This document shows, piece after piece, positions 25,621-35,129 of a DNA stretch of 64,000 nt. A model generated the notes under the pieces. The model ran no database searches and was not told the origin of the DNA. It saw nothing but the letters and a program-made list of their open reading frames with translations. The stretch's first letter is position 1. Every line of letters begins with the position of its first letter. Origin of the DNA: CAILZL01 sp963791615. Its GTDB lineage: Bacteria; Pseudomonadota; Gammaproteobacteria; Steroidobacterales; Steroidobacteraceae. The stretch lies in assembly GCA_963791615.1 (NCBI GenBank), contig CAWBTE010000006.1, forward strand, positions 1 to 64,000, in the 5' to 3' direction. Both the position numbers and the translations under genes were made by a program.

Positions 25621-27958
25621 TCAGAATCGCACTTCCACCGAACCGCCCACCGTGCGCATTGCCTCGCGATTGCGCCAGTTCACGTAGGAACCTGCATCAG
25701 CGAAGGGCAGCCCGAGGATGGCATTGTTGAAGTTCTGATCGAACAGATTGCGGGCAAAGATGGCCACGCGCCAACTGCCATCGGCGGCACCGATACCGGT
25801 GGAAGCGTTGACAATGCCGTAGCCCGGCTGAATGGTGTCCGGATTGGCCACGGAGTTCTGTGTCTCGCTGCGCGAGGCCCAATTGGCCGAGAAATCAAAC
25901 TTCAAACCGTCTGTGATTGACCGGTCGTAGTTCATACCCAGCACGCCAGTGATCTTGGGTGCACCGGGAAGCGGCTCGCCCTCAGCCTGGAACAGCGGCG
26001 TGCCGGCCGTCGATCCGGGCGCGTTACAACGCGCTGCAGCTTGACCCCGCTGAACAATGGGCGTCGGGCAGGTGGTAATGTAATCCGTGAATTTTGCATC
26101 CGAGTAAGTCAGCGATGCGTTCACCGTCAAATTAGCTGTCGGGCGAACCGTCAACTCCAGCTCGAAACCCGTCGCCTTGGCGCCACCGGCATTCTCGGTG
26201 AGGAATTCCGTTCCATTGAACACGGAGGTTTGCAGGTCTGTGTACTTGTCGTAAAACGCATTGACGTTGACCGTCAGTGTTCTGTCGAAGAACTGCGTCT
26301 TGGCGCCGATGGTCAAGTCGTCCACGGTCTGTGCCGCAACCAGACTCTTGGTTCCGGTCAGCCCAGAGAATGTTACCGTCGGGCCCAGATAGCCACGTGC
26401 CACAGTGCCATACAACAGCACATCTGGCGTCAGCTTGAAATCCATACCCAGACGGCCGGAAGTACTGGTCTTTGAAACGTCGTCAGTTTGCAGCGCGCGT
26501 GCCGAATACGACACCGTACCGGATGGCCCCGTGCCAAACGGTGGCGGCGGATTGAACGGCGGCAACGTCGGATCAATCGTCGAAAAATTCTCGGAACTTA
26601 CCTTGTCCTGATTAATCCGTAAGCCGCCGATCAGGCGCAGTTGCTCCGTCAAGCGAAAGCTGCCATCAGCAAACAGTGCCGCACTGTCGCTGGTGGTGCG
26701 CGTGACGTTTTTACCAGCAGTAATGGAGATCGTAGGGAAGGAATTAAATGGCTGAGCAGGACTCAAGGTCGCGCTTTGACCATCTCCCAAGCCGGTCTCC
26801 TGCCTGGAGAAAAAAGCACCCGCCACATACTCAAGGTTATTGCCGCTGGGAGAAGTCAAGCGTAGCTCCTCCGAGAAGAAACGCCTGGTTTCACCTGGGG
26901 CATTGGCTTTGAACTTGGTATACGGCGCGCCGTCGATGGCATAGGTATACGGGTTCTCTTTCTGCTGGCGAAAAGCACTCAAGGAAGTCAGCCCATACTC
27001 ACCTAACCCCCAGTTCAGCTCAAGTGATGCACCGGAGTTTTCGACGTCATAGAACCCCGCGCCATTCTCAATGGAGACTTCGTTTTCCGGGCCCGGCACA
27101 ACACCCAGCGCCGCGAGGTTGACGAATGGCAGTGCGAACTGCGCTCCAGGCGCCAACTTGTTGAGGGTCCATATCTGGCCTGGGCCTTCTTGTTTCCTGC
27201 GTGAATAATCACCGATGACATAAACACTGAAGGTTTCGCTGGCCTCCCACAGGAATTTGGCCCGGGCGCCATAGCGGTGCTGCCCGCCCCACACTTCGTT
27301 ACGCACCGTGTTGCGGACATAACCATCATGATCACGATCAAATACATACAGATTGAACGCTGAATTGCTGCCGGTAGGAATATTCAATGAACCATTGATG
27401 TCGCGCTCGCTCAACTCGCCATAGGATGCGAAGAAACTGCCGCCAAACCTTTCGAGGTCTGGTCTGACTGTAGTAATGGAAATCACGCCGGATGAGGCAT
27501 TCTTGCCGAACTGCGTGCCCTGGGGGCCCTTCAGGACTTCAATGCGTTCCAGATCGCCAAGACTCTCGACCGGGCTACCGATGCCGGTGACAACACCATC
27601 GACGACCAAACCGACTGGCGATTCTGAGGCACTGCTAAACCCACCCAAGGTACCGACACCGCGCACGCGAAAGCCGCTGTCGTTGGGCGAGGTGCCAAAC
27701 TGCACGCCTGAAAATCGCATTGGGAAGATCAGTAATATTCTGGATGCCGCTGGCTTCCAGCTGCTCGGCGCCGATCGCCGATACCGCCAGTGGCACGTCC
27801 TGCAAGCGCTGTTCGCGCCGGGTCGCCGTTACCACGATCTCTTCAAGAGCAAGTGAATCGGTGCCGGCTCCCTGCGGCGTCTGCGCATGGATGGCAGAAG
27901 ACCACCCAACCATCGTGACGGCAGCGACACCAAACATGGTGGAGTAATTCCTGATCAT
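25621..27958 (-). CDS. TonB-dependent receptor (CirA/FyuA-like), one frameshift
   Basis: Outer-membrane receptor of about 778 residues. The first 80 residues (from ATG 27958) give a signal peptide ending SSAIHAQ, the TonB box LEEIVVTATRREQ and the start of the plug (QDVPLAVSAIGAEQL). The frame then breaks near 27712-27728, after ITDLPNA; removing one base or adding two joins it to FSGVQFGTSPNDSGFRVRG. The plug continues with VGLVVDGVV and IEVLKGPQGTQFGKNASSG. The barrel ends in EVRF, with the terminal Phe of outer-membrane proteins. It is more like receptors of Sphingomonas-type plant-compound degraders than siderophore receptors. A LysR-type operator candidate lies about 160 nt upstream of its start. 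Confidence 0.88.
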
Positions 27959-28104
27959 AAATTCCCTTAATAATTGATGAATCTAGTTGTGTGCGGAACG
28001 CCTGATGCAGGCGCACCTCAGGCTGTACGTTTGGACGGAGTGCTTCTCAGAACCGTTGCGTAAAGGCTATATCCGGGACCCGAAGCGGAGAAGTCGCTTT
28101 AACG

Positions 28105-28135
28105 GACGGCAGGTTTCGGCGGCGCCGAATGGCCA
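28105..28135. promoter_or_regulatory. Operator-like block, copy 1 (upstream of TonB receptor gene)
   Basis: A 31-bp block matching positions 30246-30276 at 28 of 31 bases. Its core is the dyad TTCGG-N5-CCGAA at 28115-28129, which fits the T-N11-A rule for LysR-family binding sites. It lies about 157 bp upstream of the receptor start and 36 bp beyond the MBL gene stop. Confidence 0.55.
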
Positions 28136-28170
28136 GATCACCCATCACCGCCGCAGACAGGTGTACCCGC

Positions 28171-29149
28171 TCAGAAATGGTCCAGATCATTCGCAATGGT
28201 GATATCACCACGAAAGTTCCGGCGTATCCCGGCACGATATCGCGTCAGATCGGCGTCATCGGTTGAGCCAGGCGCCACATGGGTAACCACTACATGTCTG
28301 ACGTTGGCACGAGCGGCCATCTGGCCGACCATTTCTGGCGTCAGATGATGTGTGGACAGATGCTCCTGCATGATCTTGAAGCGTGCCTCAGGAATCTGGG
28401 GGTTGCTTCGGCGCACGGTATCAAGCGCCATATCCACATCTATCATCTCGCTGACCAGCATATCGGCGTTCCGCGCCAGCTTTTCAACGGCTGTACTGGG
28501 CCCGGTATCGCCGGTATAGACGACGGACTTCCCGGGCATGTCCATGCGGAAGGAAAGCGATTTATAGCGTTCGGCCTCGACACTGCCGGGGGCAAAACTG
28601 TAGTGGCTATTCTCGGCCGCAGTTATCGTCAGATCACCCATGCTGATCTTCGAGCCATCGACCATTTCGATCGTTCGTACCTTCTCAGATGGTGGAGTGT
28701 GCGTCACACCGGAAACGCCCGTACCGATGGCTGCACCTGGCTCCATAAACGCAAGAATTCCATCCACCAGCTGTTTGATTCCCGGTGGCCCATAGATGGT
28801 CACCACTCCGGGCGCATCCAGCTGGTAACGCAAGCCCAGCAGCGCCGCCAGCCCGCCAGTGTGATCAAAATGAAAGTGGCTGATGAATATGGCCTGCACC
28901 CGACTGACGGGTACGCCTGTTCTGGCGAGCTGCCCGGCAGCGCCATCACCGACATCGAACATATAGGCATCGTTGCCGCGCAGCAGAACGTTGGCCGGTT
29001 GCGCCCGCCCGGGATGCGGAACCCGGGCCGCCCATTGTGCCCAGCGTGATGAAACTATCCGCACGGGCAGGCTCTGCCGCACGCGCCGCAGAACTCAGCG
29101 TCAGTACTGAGCATGCAGCAAGAAATATGAATCTATGCATCATGGTCAT
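28171..29149 (-). CDS. Secreted MBL-fold metallo-hydrolase, one frameshift
   Basis: About 325 residues. ATG 29149 gives a signal peptide (HRFIFLAACSVLTLSSAARA) followed by SFITLGTMGGP. There the frame breaks, near 29015-29030 in a G/C-rich stretch; deletion of two bases or gain of one rejoins it to VPHPGRAQPANVLL. The MBL metal motif is ISHFHFDHTGGL (HxHxDH), with a further Asp in VVYTGDTGPS and a final histidine in HVVVTHVAPG. A lactonase, arylsulfatase-like or tRNase Z-like hydrolase are all possible; the export signal argues for a periplasmic hydrolase of small molecules. It lies between the receptor and the alpha/beta hydrolase genes, all read leftward. Confidence 0.83.
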
Positions 29150-29266
29150 CTCACCGTCTCAGGTTGATATTTTCTCATCACACTCTGCGGCCAGTGGACG
29201 CACCGGTGGCGAGCGTCACGCCGATAGCCATCACTTGCAGCGAGAACGTGGCAAAGAGAATTTGAA

Positions 29267-30175
29267 TTACTGCGCAGCGCGTGGATTGAGCAGGCCTCGC
29301 GACTTCAGCCAGAGCTGAAACTCATCCATGACCAGGCTCGTCGTCGTACCGGGACGGCCCGTACCAAAACCATGGCCGCCCTTCTCATAGGCGTGCAGCT
29401 CGACAGGTCGCTTGGCCCGATACCAGGAATCCACGATGCCAAAGCCGTTTCCGCCGAACAGAGGGTCGTCGATAGCCAGGGCCGCAAACATCGGCGGTGC
29501 ATCGGCCGGAACCTGGACGGGCACCATCGGGCCATAGATATAGCCAATGAACGCCGGACGTTCATCGGGCTTGCCTTGCAACGCGGCATTGAGCGTGGTC
29601 ATCGCTCCCGCTGAAAAGCCCATCATGCCGACACGCTTCGGATCGACGCCCCATTGACCTGCCTGCTTGCGCACCAATCGCAGCGCCGCAAGTGCATCCT
29701 CGGTTGCACGAGGTTCAGTGATGCTCGGTGCTTTATTGGGGTCGATGGGCTGTTCCCGCATCATCTTGTCCATTGCTGAAAACGCCTCCTTGTCGTCTGC
29801 TGGAGTGGGACGCAGCCGGTACTTGAGGACAAAAGCGGCAATACCCTGATCAGCCAGTCGCTTTGCAACGGCCCACCCTTCTTCATCCACCGCCAGAATC
29901 ATGAAGGCCCCTCCTGGCGCCACGACCACAGCGGCACCAGTGGCTTTTGTCGGATCCGGCAGGAACGGTGTGAGGGTCGGCCGCGTCACATTTCGCAGAG
30001 CATATTTGCCTGCAAAACTGACCCAGTTTTCCGTGCTGGAACTGCCTTCGCGACTGTCAGGATAAAGAGGAATCGCATTGGGCTCCGGCGGAGCCTTGAT
30101 CGTTGTGGGTGCCGGAAATTGCGCCGCAGCGGAAGTGGCGATGCAAGCAGCAGCCAGGACAAGCAGGCGCTTCAT
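29267..30175 (-). CDS. Secreted alpha/beta hydrolase (BD-FAE / acetyl-esterase type)
   Basis: 302 residues with a signal peptide (KRLLVLAAACIATSAAAQ). The oxyanion strand reads AVVVAPGGAFMILA, the nucleophile elbow GMMGFSAGAMTTLN (Ser), and the catalytic His is in GGHGFGTGRPG. This is the layout of exported acyl-esterases that work on acetylated or feruloylated plant glycans and glycosides. The start lies 80 bp from an operator-like dyad next to the LysR gene, which points to direct control. The gene ends 117 nt before the MBL gene start. Confidence 0.87.
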   Translation of the reverse strand: MKRLLVLAAACIATSAAAQFPAPTTIKAPPEPNAIPLYPDSREGSSSTENWVSFAGKYALRNVTRPTLTPFLPDPTKATGAAVVVAPGGAFMILAVDEEGWAVAKRLADQGIAAFVLKYRLRPTPADDKEAFSAMDKMMREQPIDPNKAPSITEPRATEDALAALRLVRKQAGQWGVDPKRVGMMGFSAGAMTTLNAALQGKPDERPAFIGYIYGPMVPVQVPADAPPMFAALAIDDPLFGGNGFGIVDSWYRAKRPVELHAYEKGGHGFGTGRPGTTTSLVMDEFQLWLKSRGLLNPRAAQ

Positions 30176-30245
30176 TGTTCAATTCCCCTTGTTGAATGGT
30201 CCGTAACTTATGCGCGGAGGTTACCGCCCGGAACTCGATTTCATC

Positions 30246-30276
30246 GACGGCAGGATTCGGTGGCGCCGAATGGTCA
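30246..30276. promoter_or_regulatory. Operator-like block, copy 2 (between LysR and esterase genes)
   Basis: Matches the block at 28105-28135 in 28 of 31 bases. The dyad is ATTCGG-N5-CCGAAT at 30255-30271, one base pair longer on each side than copy 1, and contains a T-N11-A frame. It overlaps the LysR stop codon (30274-30276) and lies about 80 bp upstream of the secreted esterase start. Confidence 0.6.
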
Positions 30277-31173
30277 CCCCACGGTCGCGGTGAGTACGCC
30301 GGACAACCAGGCCCTGCCCGGGTCGCGATCGCGATAGCGGTGCCACTGAATCATTTCGACCAGACGCGGCATCTCGATCGGCGATGACAGCAACTTGAGC
30401 GGCATCATCTCGCAGTAGATATTCGCCAGGCGGCGATGCATGAACGCAATGCGCTCCGTACCGACGAGAAAGTGCGGCACGCTGTTGAAGGTGGTTGCGA
30501 CGACTTCAACGCGTCGCGCGTGCCCGAAACGCTCGAAAAACCAGGCATCGATGGTCGGTGGGCGCTGCGTGCCGATCCTGGCGACTACGTGCCCCAGTGA
30601 CAGGCATTGCTCCAGGCTGATCTGATCTCCCAGCAATGTGTTGCCGCTCCAGGCCACACACACATATTCGTCTTCGAACAGGACCTGGGAGGGATGCTCG
30701 GGACGGATGAAGTTCCTGGGCAACACGAGGAAATCGATCTCGCCCCGCCCCAGAGCCTCCCACGGCGAATTCTCATTCCCCCGCAGTTCTATCGTGACGC
30801 CGGGCGCTTCAAGCCGCAGACGTCTGAGCAGCGGTGGCACAATCACCGTCGATACATAATCCGACATCATGAGGGTAAAGTTGCGAACCGACGTGGCCGC
30901 GTCGAACTCCGGACGGATATCAACAGTTGCCTGGACATGCAGCAGGCAGTCACGAACATTTTTCTGCAGACTCTCGCCGAGCGGCGTGGGCACCATGCGG
31001 CGGCCAATCTGGGTCAGCAGCTCATCATTGAAAAATTCCCGCAACCGCGCCAGGGCGCCACTCGTTGCCGAGGGACTGAGGTGCAGCCGTTCCGCAGCAT
31101 GGGTAATGCTCTGTTCGGTGAGCAACGCATCGAGCGCAACCAGCAGATTCAGATCGAGACGGTTCAGATTCAT
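30274..31173 (-). CDS. LysR-family transcriptional regulator (NodD/NahR-like subgroup)
   Basis: 299 residues. The N-terminal HTH region reads LDLNLLVALDALLTEQSITH followed by AERLHLSPSATSGALARL, close in style to NodD, NahR and related regulators that answer aromatic or flavonoid inducers. The effector domain (about 95-295) has IDFLVLPRNFIRPEHPSQ and RIAFMHRRLA. Its 3' end overlaps an operator-like dyad, and a near-identical dyad precedes the TonB receptor gene. It is therefore the best candidate activator of the minus-strand catabolic genes. The inducer is unknown; a phenolic is inferred from subgroup and neighbours. Confidence 0.9.
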   Translation of the reverse strand: MNLNRLDLNLLVALDALLTEQSITHAAERLHLSPSATSGALARLREFFNDELLTQIGRRMVPTPLGESLQKNVRDCLLHVQATVDIRPEFDAATSVRNFTLMMSDYVSTVIVPPLLRRLRLEAPGVTIELRGNENSPWEALGRGEIDFLVLPRNFIRPEHPSQVLFEDEYVCVAWSGNTLLGDQISLEQCLSLGHVVARIGTQRPPTIDAWFFERFGHARRVEVVATTFNSVPHFLVGTERIAFMHRRLANIYCEMMPLKLLSSPIEMPRLVEMIQWHRYRDRDPGRAWLSGVLTATVG

Positions 31174-31397
31174 TATTTTCTGCGCCCCTGAGTAACGGAC
31201 CGACCGGCAGCTTTGACGACTTCTTATTCTTGTCTGTTGCCAACCATGCGCAAATGTCGCAGGTGCCGCTCATTTACGCAATGGACGAAGGCATTACACT
31301 GCCCTTTGAACTGCCAGCACATACAGGAAAAACCTTGTCGAGGTGCTCGCCATATACACCCAATACTGATGCCATAGGCACAAAAAAACACCGCAGA

Positions 31398-32657
31398 TCA
31401 ATCCTTCATGACTCCATCAGGGACTGATTTGACAGCATGATGTGGCTGGAACAATCGCCCCTTTTCTGCAAACAGGACAAATACCAACGCCAACAGGCCA
31501 CAGCTCAGAGCGCCTGCCACCAGTGGCAGTGTGGAGCCATGGAACTGGCGACCGATCAGCGCTCCCACCAACGCAGCGCCGGTGGTGCTGACAAAACCCT
31601 GCAATGAGGCCGCGATGCCGGCGACCGATCCCATCGGTTCCATCGCCATCGTGCCGAAGTTGGCCACCATCAGTCCCACGCAAGCCATCGTGAGCGCCTG
31701 CAAGGCGACGAAGGTGGCCAGCCCTTCGAGACCCAATACAACGACCAGAACATGCAGGGAGGTAATCACAATAAACAACAGCAATCCGATCTGCGAGACG
31801 ATACGCATCCCAATGCGTTCGACGATTCTCGCATTGATAAACGAGGTCACGCCCATCGCCGCCGCACACAGCGCGAACATGGTTGGCATCAGTTCAGGGC
31901 GACGGAATACCTCGGCAAAAATCTGCTGAACCATGCCGACATACGCCAGTATTGAACCAAACACCATGGTCATGGATAGCGTGTACAAGAGCGAGGCCCG
32001 GTCAAACAACACCCGTCGAGCCGCATGGATAACATGATCCACGCTGAGCGTGAGCCGGTATTCCGGATGCAAGGTTTCCGGCAGACGCAGCAATACCCAG
32101 ATCCAGACGACAGCGGCAAACACACTGAACATCACGAACAGATAGCGCCAGGGTGCTACGAACAGAACCAGCTGGCCAATGCTGGGTGCAATAATGGGCA
32201 CCATGATGAACACGATGAAGGTCAGCGACATGACACGCGCCATCTGGCGGCCCTCATAGAGATCCCGGACCACAGAGCGCGAGACCACCATGCTGGCGGC
32301 CGCGATGCCGTGCAAGAAACGCCAGCCAAGTAACTCAGTGAAGCTGTCCGACACACCTGCCAGCAGCGCGGCTACGCCATACAACGCCAGACCCGTCAAC
32401 AGCACTGGACGTCTGCCAAAGCGATCCGAGATCACCCCCCAGAACAATTGTCCGAAGCCCAGCCCGATCATGTATGCCGTGACAATCCACTGCGCCCGAT
32501 TTTCATCATCGAGCCCAAGCTCCTGCGCAATGATCGGTAACGCCGGCAACATCGCATCGACCGCGAGCGCCTGACACGCCATCATTGCTGCGACCAGCAC
32601 CAGGAACTCGGTGAAACCGATCGTCCTTTTTATTTGAAGGGGTGATGGCGTCTGCAT
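31398..32657 (-). CDS. MFS multidrug efflux transporter (Bcr/CflA type)
   Basis: About 419 residues from ATG 32657; a GTG 15 nt earlier is the alternative start. Twelve membrane segments are visible. Typical DHA1 features are DAMLPALPIIAQELGL before helix 2, FGQLFWGVISDRFGRRPVLL (loop 2-3 motif), GIAAASMVVSRSVVRDLYEG (helix 5, Bcr/CflA type) and the central break after PEYRLTLSVDHV. It would export drugs or small molecules by proton antiport. It sits between the LysR gene and tRNA-Lys with 223 nt free of genes on the LysR side, and marks the edge between the catabolic region and core genes. Confidence 0.88.
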   Translation of the reverse strand: MQTPSPLQIKRTIGFTEFLVLVAAMMACQALAVDAMLPALPIIAQELGLDDENRAQWIVTAYMIGLGFGQLFWGVISDRFGRRPVLLTGLALYGVAALLAGVSDSFTELLGWRFLHGIAAASMVVSRSVVRDLYEGRQMARVMSLTFIVFIMVPIIAPSIGQLVLFVAPWRYLFVMFSVFAAVVWIWVLLRLPETLHPEYRLTLSVDHVIHAARRVLFDRASLLYTLSMTMVFGSILAYVGMVQQIFAEVFRRPELMPTMFALCAAAMGVTSFINARIVERIGMRIVSQIGLLLFIVITSLHVLVVVLGLEGLATFVALQALTMACVGLMVANFGTMAMEPMGSVAGIAASLQGFVSTTGAALVGALIGRQFHGSTLPLVAGALSCGLLALVFVLFAEKGRLFQPHHAVKSVPDGVMKD

Positions 32658-32743
32658 GGCTGGAGTTCTCACACGGGAGACAAACTTGCACTTCTGCCAG
32701 GGTAAAAGCAGTCAGATCCAAGTATGCCTTCGCGTTGGAAAAA

Positions 32744-32819
32744 TGGTGGGTTGGGGGGGATTCGAACCCCCGACCAATGGATTAAAAGTCCAGTGCTCTA
32801 CCAACTGAGCTACCAACCC
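32744..32819 (-). tRNA. tRNA-Lys (anticodon TTT)
   Basis: 76 nt including the encoded CCA end. The acceptor stem GGGTTGG pairs with the 3' side, the D-loop has AGCTCAGTTGGTAGAGC, the anticodon loop is CTTTTAA and the T-loop region TTCGAATC. The sequence closely follows the E. coli tRNA-Lys pattern. Confidence 0.97.
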
Positions 32820-32924
32820 GTACTGATGAGGCGTGGAATCACGGCCTCAATAAGGGCGCGCATCATACCCGATCAGATTGGCAAATTCACGGCCAATTCA
32901 GCCCGCATACGCTGGCTGCCAGCG

Positions 32925-33614
32925 TTACTCCCTGACCGCCTGATAACGGGTTGGATCGGCCACGCCTGCCATCTGAAAACCCTCGCGTCGCAGGCGACAG
33001 GATTCACAGCGTCCACAGGCATGTCCCTGCGCATCGGCCTGGTAGCAGGATACGGTTTGTGCGTAATCGACACCCAGGCTGATGCCGCGCTGAATGATCT
33101 GCGCCTTGGTCAGATCGATGAGTGGCGCGTGCACTTTGAACTGGCTGCTGCCCTCCACGCCCGCCTTGGTAGCCAGATTGGCCAGCCGCTCGAAGGCGCG
33201 AATGAACTCGGGTCGGCAATCGGGATAGCCGGAATAATCCACGGCATTCACACCAATAAAAATATCCGCGCAGTGCAGAACCTCGGCCCAGCCCAGCGCC
33301 AGCGACAGAAATACGGTATTGCGGGCGGGCACATAGGTAACCGGAATTCCAGCCTGCTCCCGTTCCGGCACGGCAATGCTGGAGTCGGTGAGCGCCGAAC
33401 CGCCAATGCCGGCAAAGTCGATACGCATGGTGCGATGCTCGACTGCATCCAGTACCTGCGCCAAACGATCCGCCGCGACCAGCTCAGCGCGATGCCGTTG
33501 GCCATAGTCAAAGCTCACTGCATGGCAGATAAACCCTTGTGTACGGGCAATGGCCAACGTGGTGGCCGAGTCGAGCCCGCCCGATAGCAGCACCACGGCA
33601 TGTTTGTTTTTCAT
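32925..33614 (-). CDS. queC: 7-cyano-7-deazaguanine synthase QueC
   Basis: Converts 7-carboxy-7-deazaguanine to preQ0 with ATP and ammonia in queuosine synthesis. 229 residues, the usual length. The PP-loop motif VVLLSGGLDSATTLA is at the N-terminus, VPARNTVFLSLALGWAE is in the middle, and the C-terminal zinc site is CYQ...HACGRCESCRLRR with four cysteines. It follows queE by 28 nt. Linkage of queE and queC to the tol-pal genes and tRNA-Lys is a common gammaproteobacterial arrangement. Confidence 0.96.
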   Translation of the reverse strand: MKNKHAVVLLSGGLDSATTLAIARTQGFICHAVSFDYGQRHRAELVAADRLAQVLDAVEHRTMRIDFAGIGGSALTDSSIAVPEREQAGIPVTYVPARNTVFLSLALGWAEVLHCADIFIGVNAVDYSGYPDCRPEFIRAFERLANLATKAGVEGSSQFKVHAPLIDLTKAQIIQRGISLGVDYAQTVSCYQADAQGHACGRCESCRLRREGFQMAGVADPTRYQAVRE

Positions 33615-33642
33615 TCTTGCTTATCCGGCTCATTTACCCGGC

Positions 33643-34323
33643 TTATTTGCCAGGTGTCTCGCCCCACAGCACCTTGTGCAGCTGTACTTGCAGGCGCACC
33701 GGCAAGCGGTCACGCAGAATCCATTCGGCCAGTTGTTTATGGGGCAACTGTTCATAGCTGCAACTGAACAGCACCATACAGCGCTCGTTCAACTGGTATT
33801 TCCGCACTTGCTCGCAGGCCCAGTCATAGTCGGCCTGATCACACAGCACGAACTTGACTTGATCGCGCGTGGTCAGCAGCGGAATGTTCTCGTAGCGATT
33901 GCGCGCCAGTTCACCGCTGGCGGGTGTTTTCAGATCCACCACGCGCACCACGCGCGCATCCACTTCAGCAATATCCATCGCACCACTGGTTTCCAGCGAC
34001 ACCTGATAACCCGCATCGCATAATGCGGTGAGCAAGGTGAAGCAACCCTTCTGCGCCAATGGCTCACCGCCGGTCACACATACATGTTTGACGCCATGCG
34101 TGGCCACCTGTTGCAGCACTTCGCTGATGGCCTGCCACTGGCCACCATAGAAGGCATATTCGGTATCGCAATACGTGCAACGTAACGGACAGCCGGTCAG
34201 GCGCACGAATACGCTGGGCCAACCCACGGCATCGGCTTCGCCCTGTATGGACAGGAAAATTTCAGTGAGCTTGACGCGCTCGCTGGCAGGCATCGCGCTG
34301 CCCGGAATGGCCGTAGTAGACAT
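33643..34323 (-). CDS. queE: 7-carboxy-7-deazaguanine synthase QueE
   Basis: Radical SAM enzyme that contracts the pterin ring in queuosine synthesis. 226 residues. The cluster motif is in LTGCPLRCTYCDTEYAF (CxxxCxxC, with the small QueE-type spacing). FLSIQGEADAVGWPSVFVR precedes it, and VCVTGGEPLAQ is the SAM-binding GGE motif. The start ATG 34323 leaves a short variable N-terminus before VKLTEIFLS; an internal ATG eleven codons later is the alternative. Confidence 0.95.
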   Translation of the reverse strand: MSTTAIPGSAMPASERVKLTEIFLSIQGEADAVGWPSVFVRLTGCPLRCTYCDTEYAFYGGQWQAISEVLQQVATHGVKHVCVTGGEPLAQKGCFTLLTALCDAGYQVSLETSGAMDIAEVDARVVRVVDLKTPASGELARNRYENIPLLTTRDQVKFVLCDQADYDWACEQVRKYQLNERCMVLFSCSYEQLPHKQLAEWILRDRLPVRLQVQLHKVLWGETPGK

Positions 34324-34338
34324 GAGCGTTGAGTGGAC

Positions 34339-35097
34339 TCAGCGCCCTTCTGCCGTCATCTTGGCCAGTCGCTGCTGCGCCAATCTGGCGGAACTGCTGT
34401 CGGCGTACTGGGCAGTGACTTTACTCAAGGCCGCGCGTGCTTCCTTGTAGTTCTTCAGTTCGTAATGCGTATAGCCCAGTTTCAGCAGCGCATCGGGAGT
34501 TTTGGCGGAGCTGGGATACAGATCCAGCATGCTCTGGAAGTCGCGCTGCGCCTGCACAAAATCCTTGAGCACGTAATGCGCTTCACCCAGCCAGTAATGG
34601 GCATTGTCCAGCAGTTTGCTCTGCGGATGGTTGACGATGAACTGCGTGAACGCGCTGGCGGCTTCGGTGTATTTAGTATCCTTCAGCAAATTGAACGCGG
34701 CTTGATAGGCATCGTTGTCGGTTGCCGAGGGCGTGCCATAACCCACCATTGGCGCAGGTACGCTGGTTTTTGCGGTCTCCAGTGTCTGCATGCGCTTGTC
34801 CAGATCGGCATACAGATCACGCTGCTGGGTGCGCAGCTTCTCGACGCTGTTCTGCAACTCTTCCAGCTGGCCGCGCAGAGTGCGCAGGTCAGCCTGCAAA
34901 GCATCGTCTTTCTGCGCCAGCGTCAGCAGACTCTGATTGTTGATGACGCGCTCGATACGCAGCACGCGACCATCCACTTCCACCAGCTTCTGATACGTCG
35001 GGTCCTGCTCGGGAGGCGTGACGCAACCGGACAGCAGCAGGCTGCCCAGCAGCAATGCTGTGTAACCCCTGGTATGACTATGCGTGTGACTGTTCAT
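34339..35097 (-). CDS. cpoB: Tol-Pal coordination protein CpoB (YbgF), lipoprotein-like
   Basis: Periplasmic protein that links peptidoglycan synthesis to outer-membrane constriction. 252 residues. The N-terminal coiled coil (about 45-110, rich in Leu/Gln/Arg) is the trimerisation and TolA-contact part. The C-terminal TPR region starts at AYQAAFNLLKDTKYTEA and includes YWLGEAHYVLKDF and PDALLKLGYTHYEL. The signal sequence ends LLLGSLLLSGCVTPPE, a good lipobox, so the mature protein may be lipidated. The E. coli protein is soluble. It follows pal with 32 nt between. Confidence 0.9.
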   Translation of the reverse strand: MNSHTHSHTRGYTALLLGSLLLSGCVTPPEQDPTYQKLVEVDGRVLRIERVINNQSLLTLAQKDDALQADLRTLRGQLEELQNSVEKLRTQQRDLYADLDKRMQTLETAKTSVPAPMVGYGTPSATDNDAYQAAFNLLKDTKYTEAASAFTQFIVNHPQSKLLDNAHYWLGEAHYVLKDFVQAQRDFQSMLDLYPSSAKTPDALLKLGYTHYELKNYKEARAALSKVTAQYADSSSARLAQQRLAKMTAEGR

Positions 35098-35129
35098 ACA
35101 ACTCCCGGGCCTTGCTGAAGGTGATGCAC

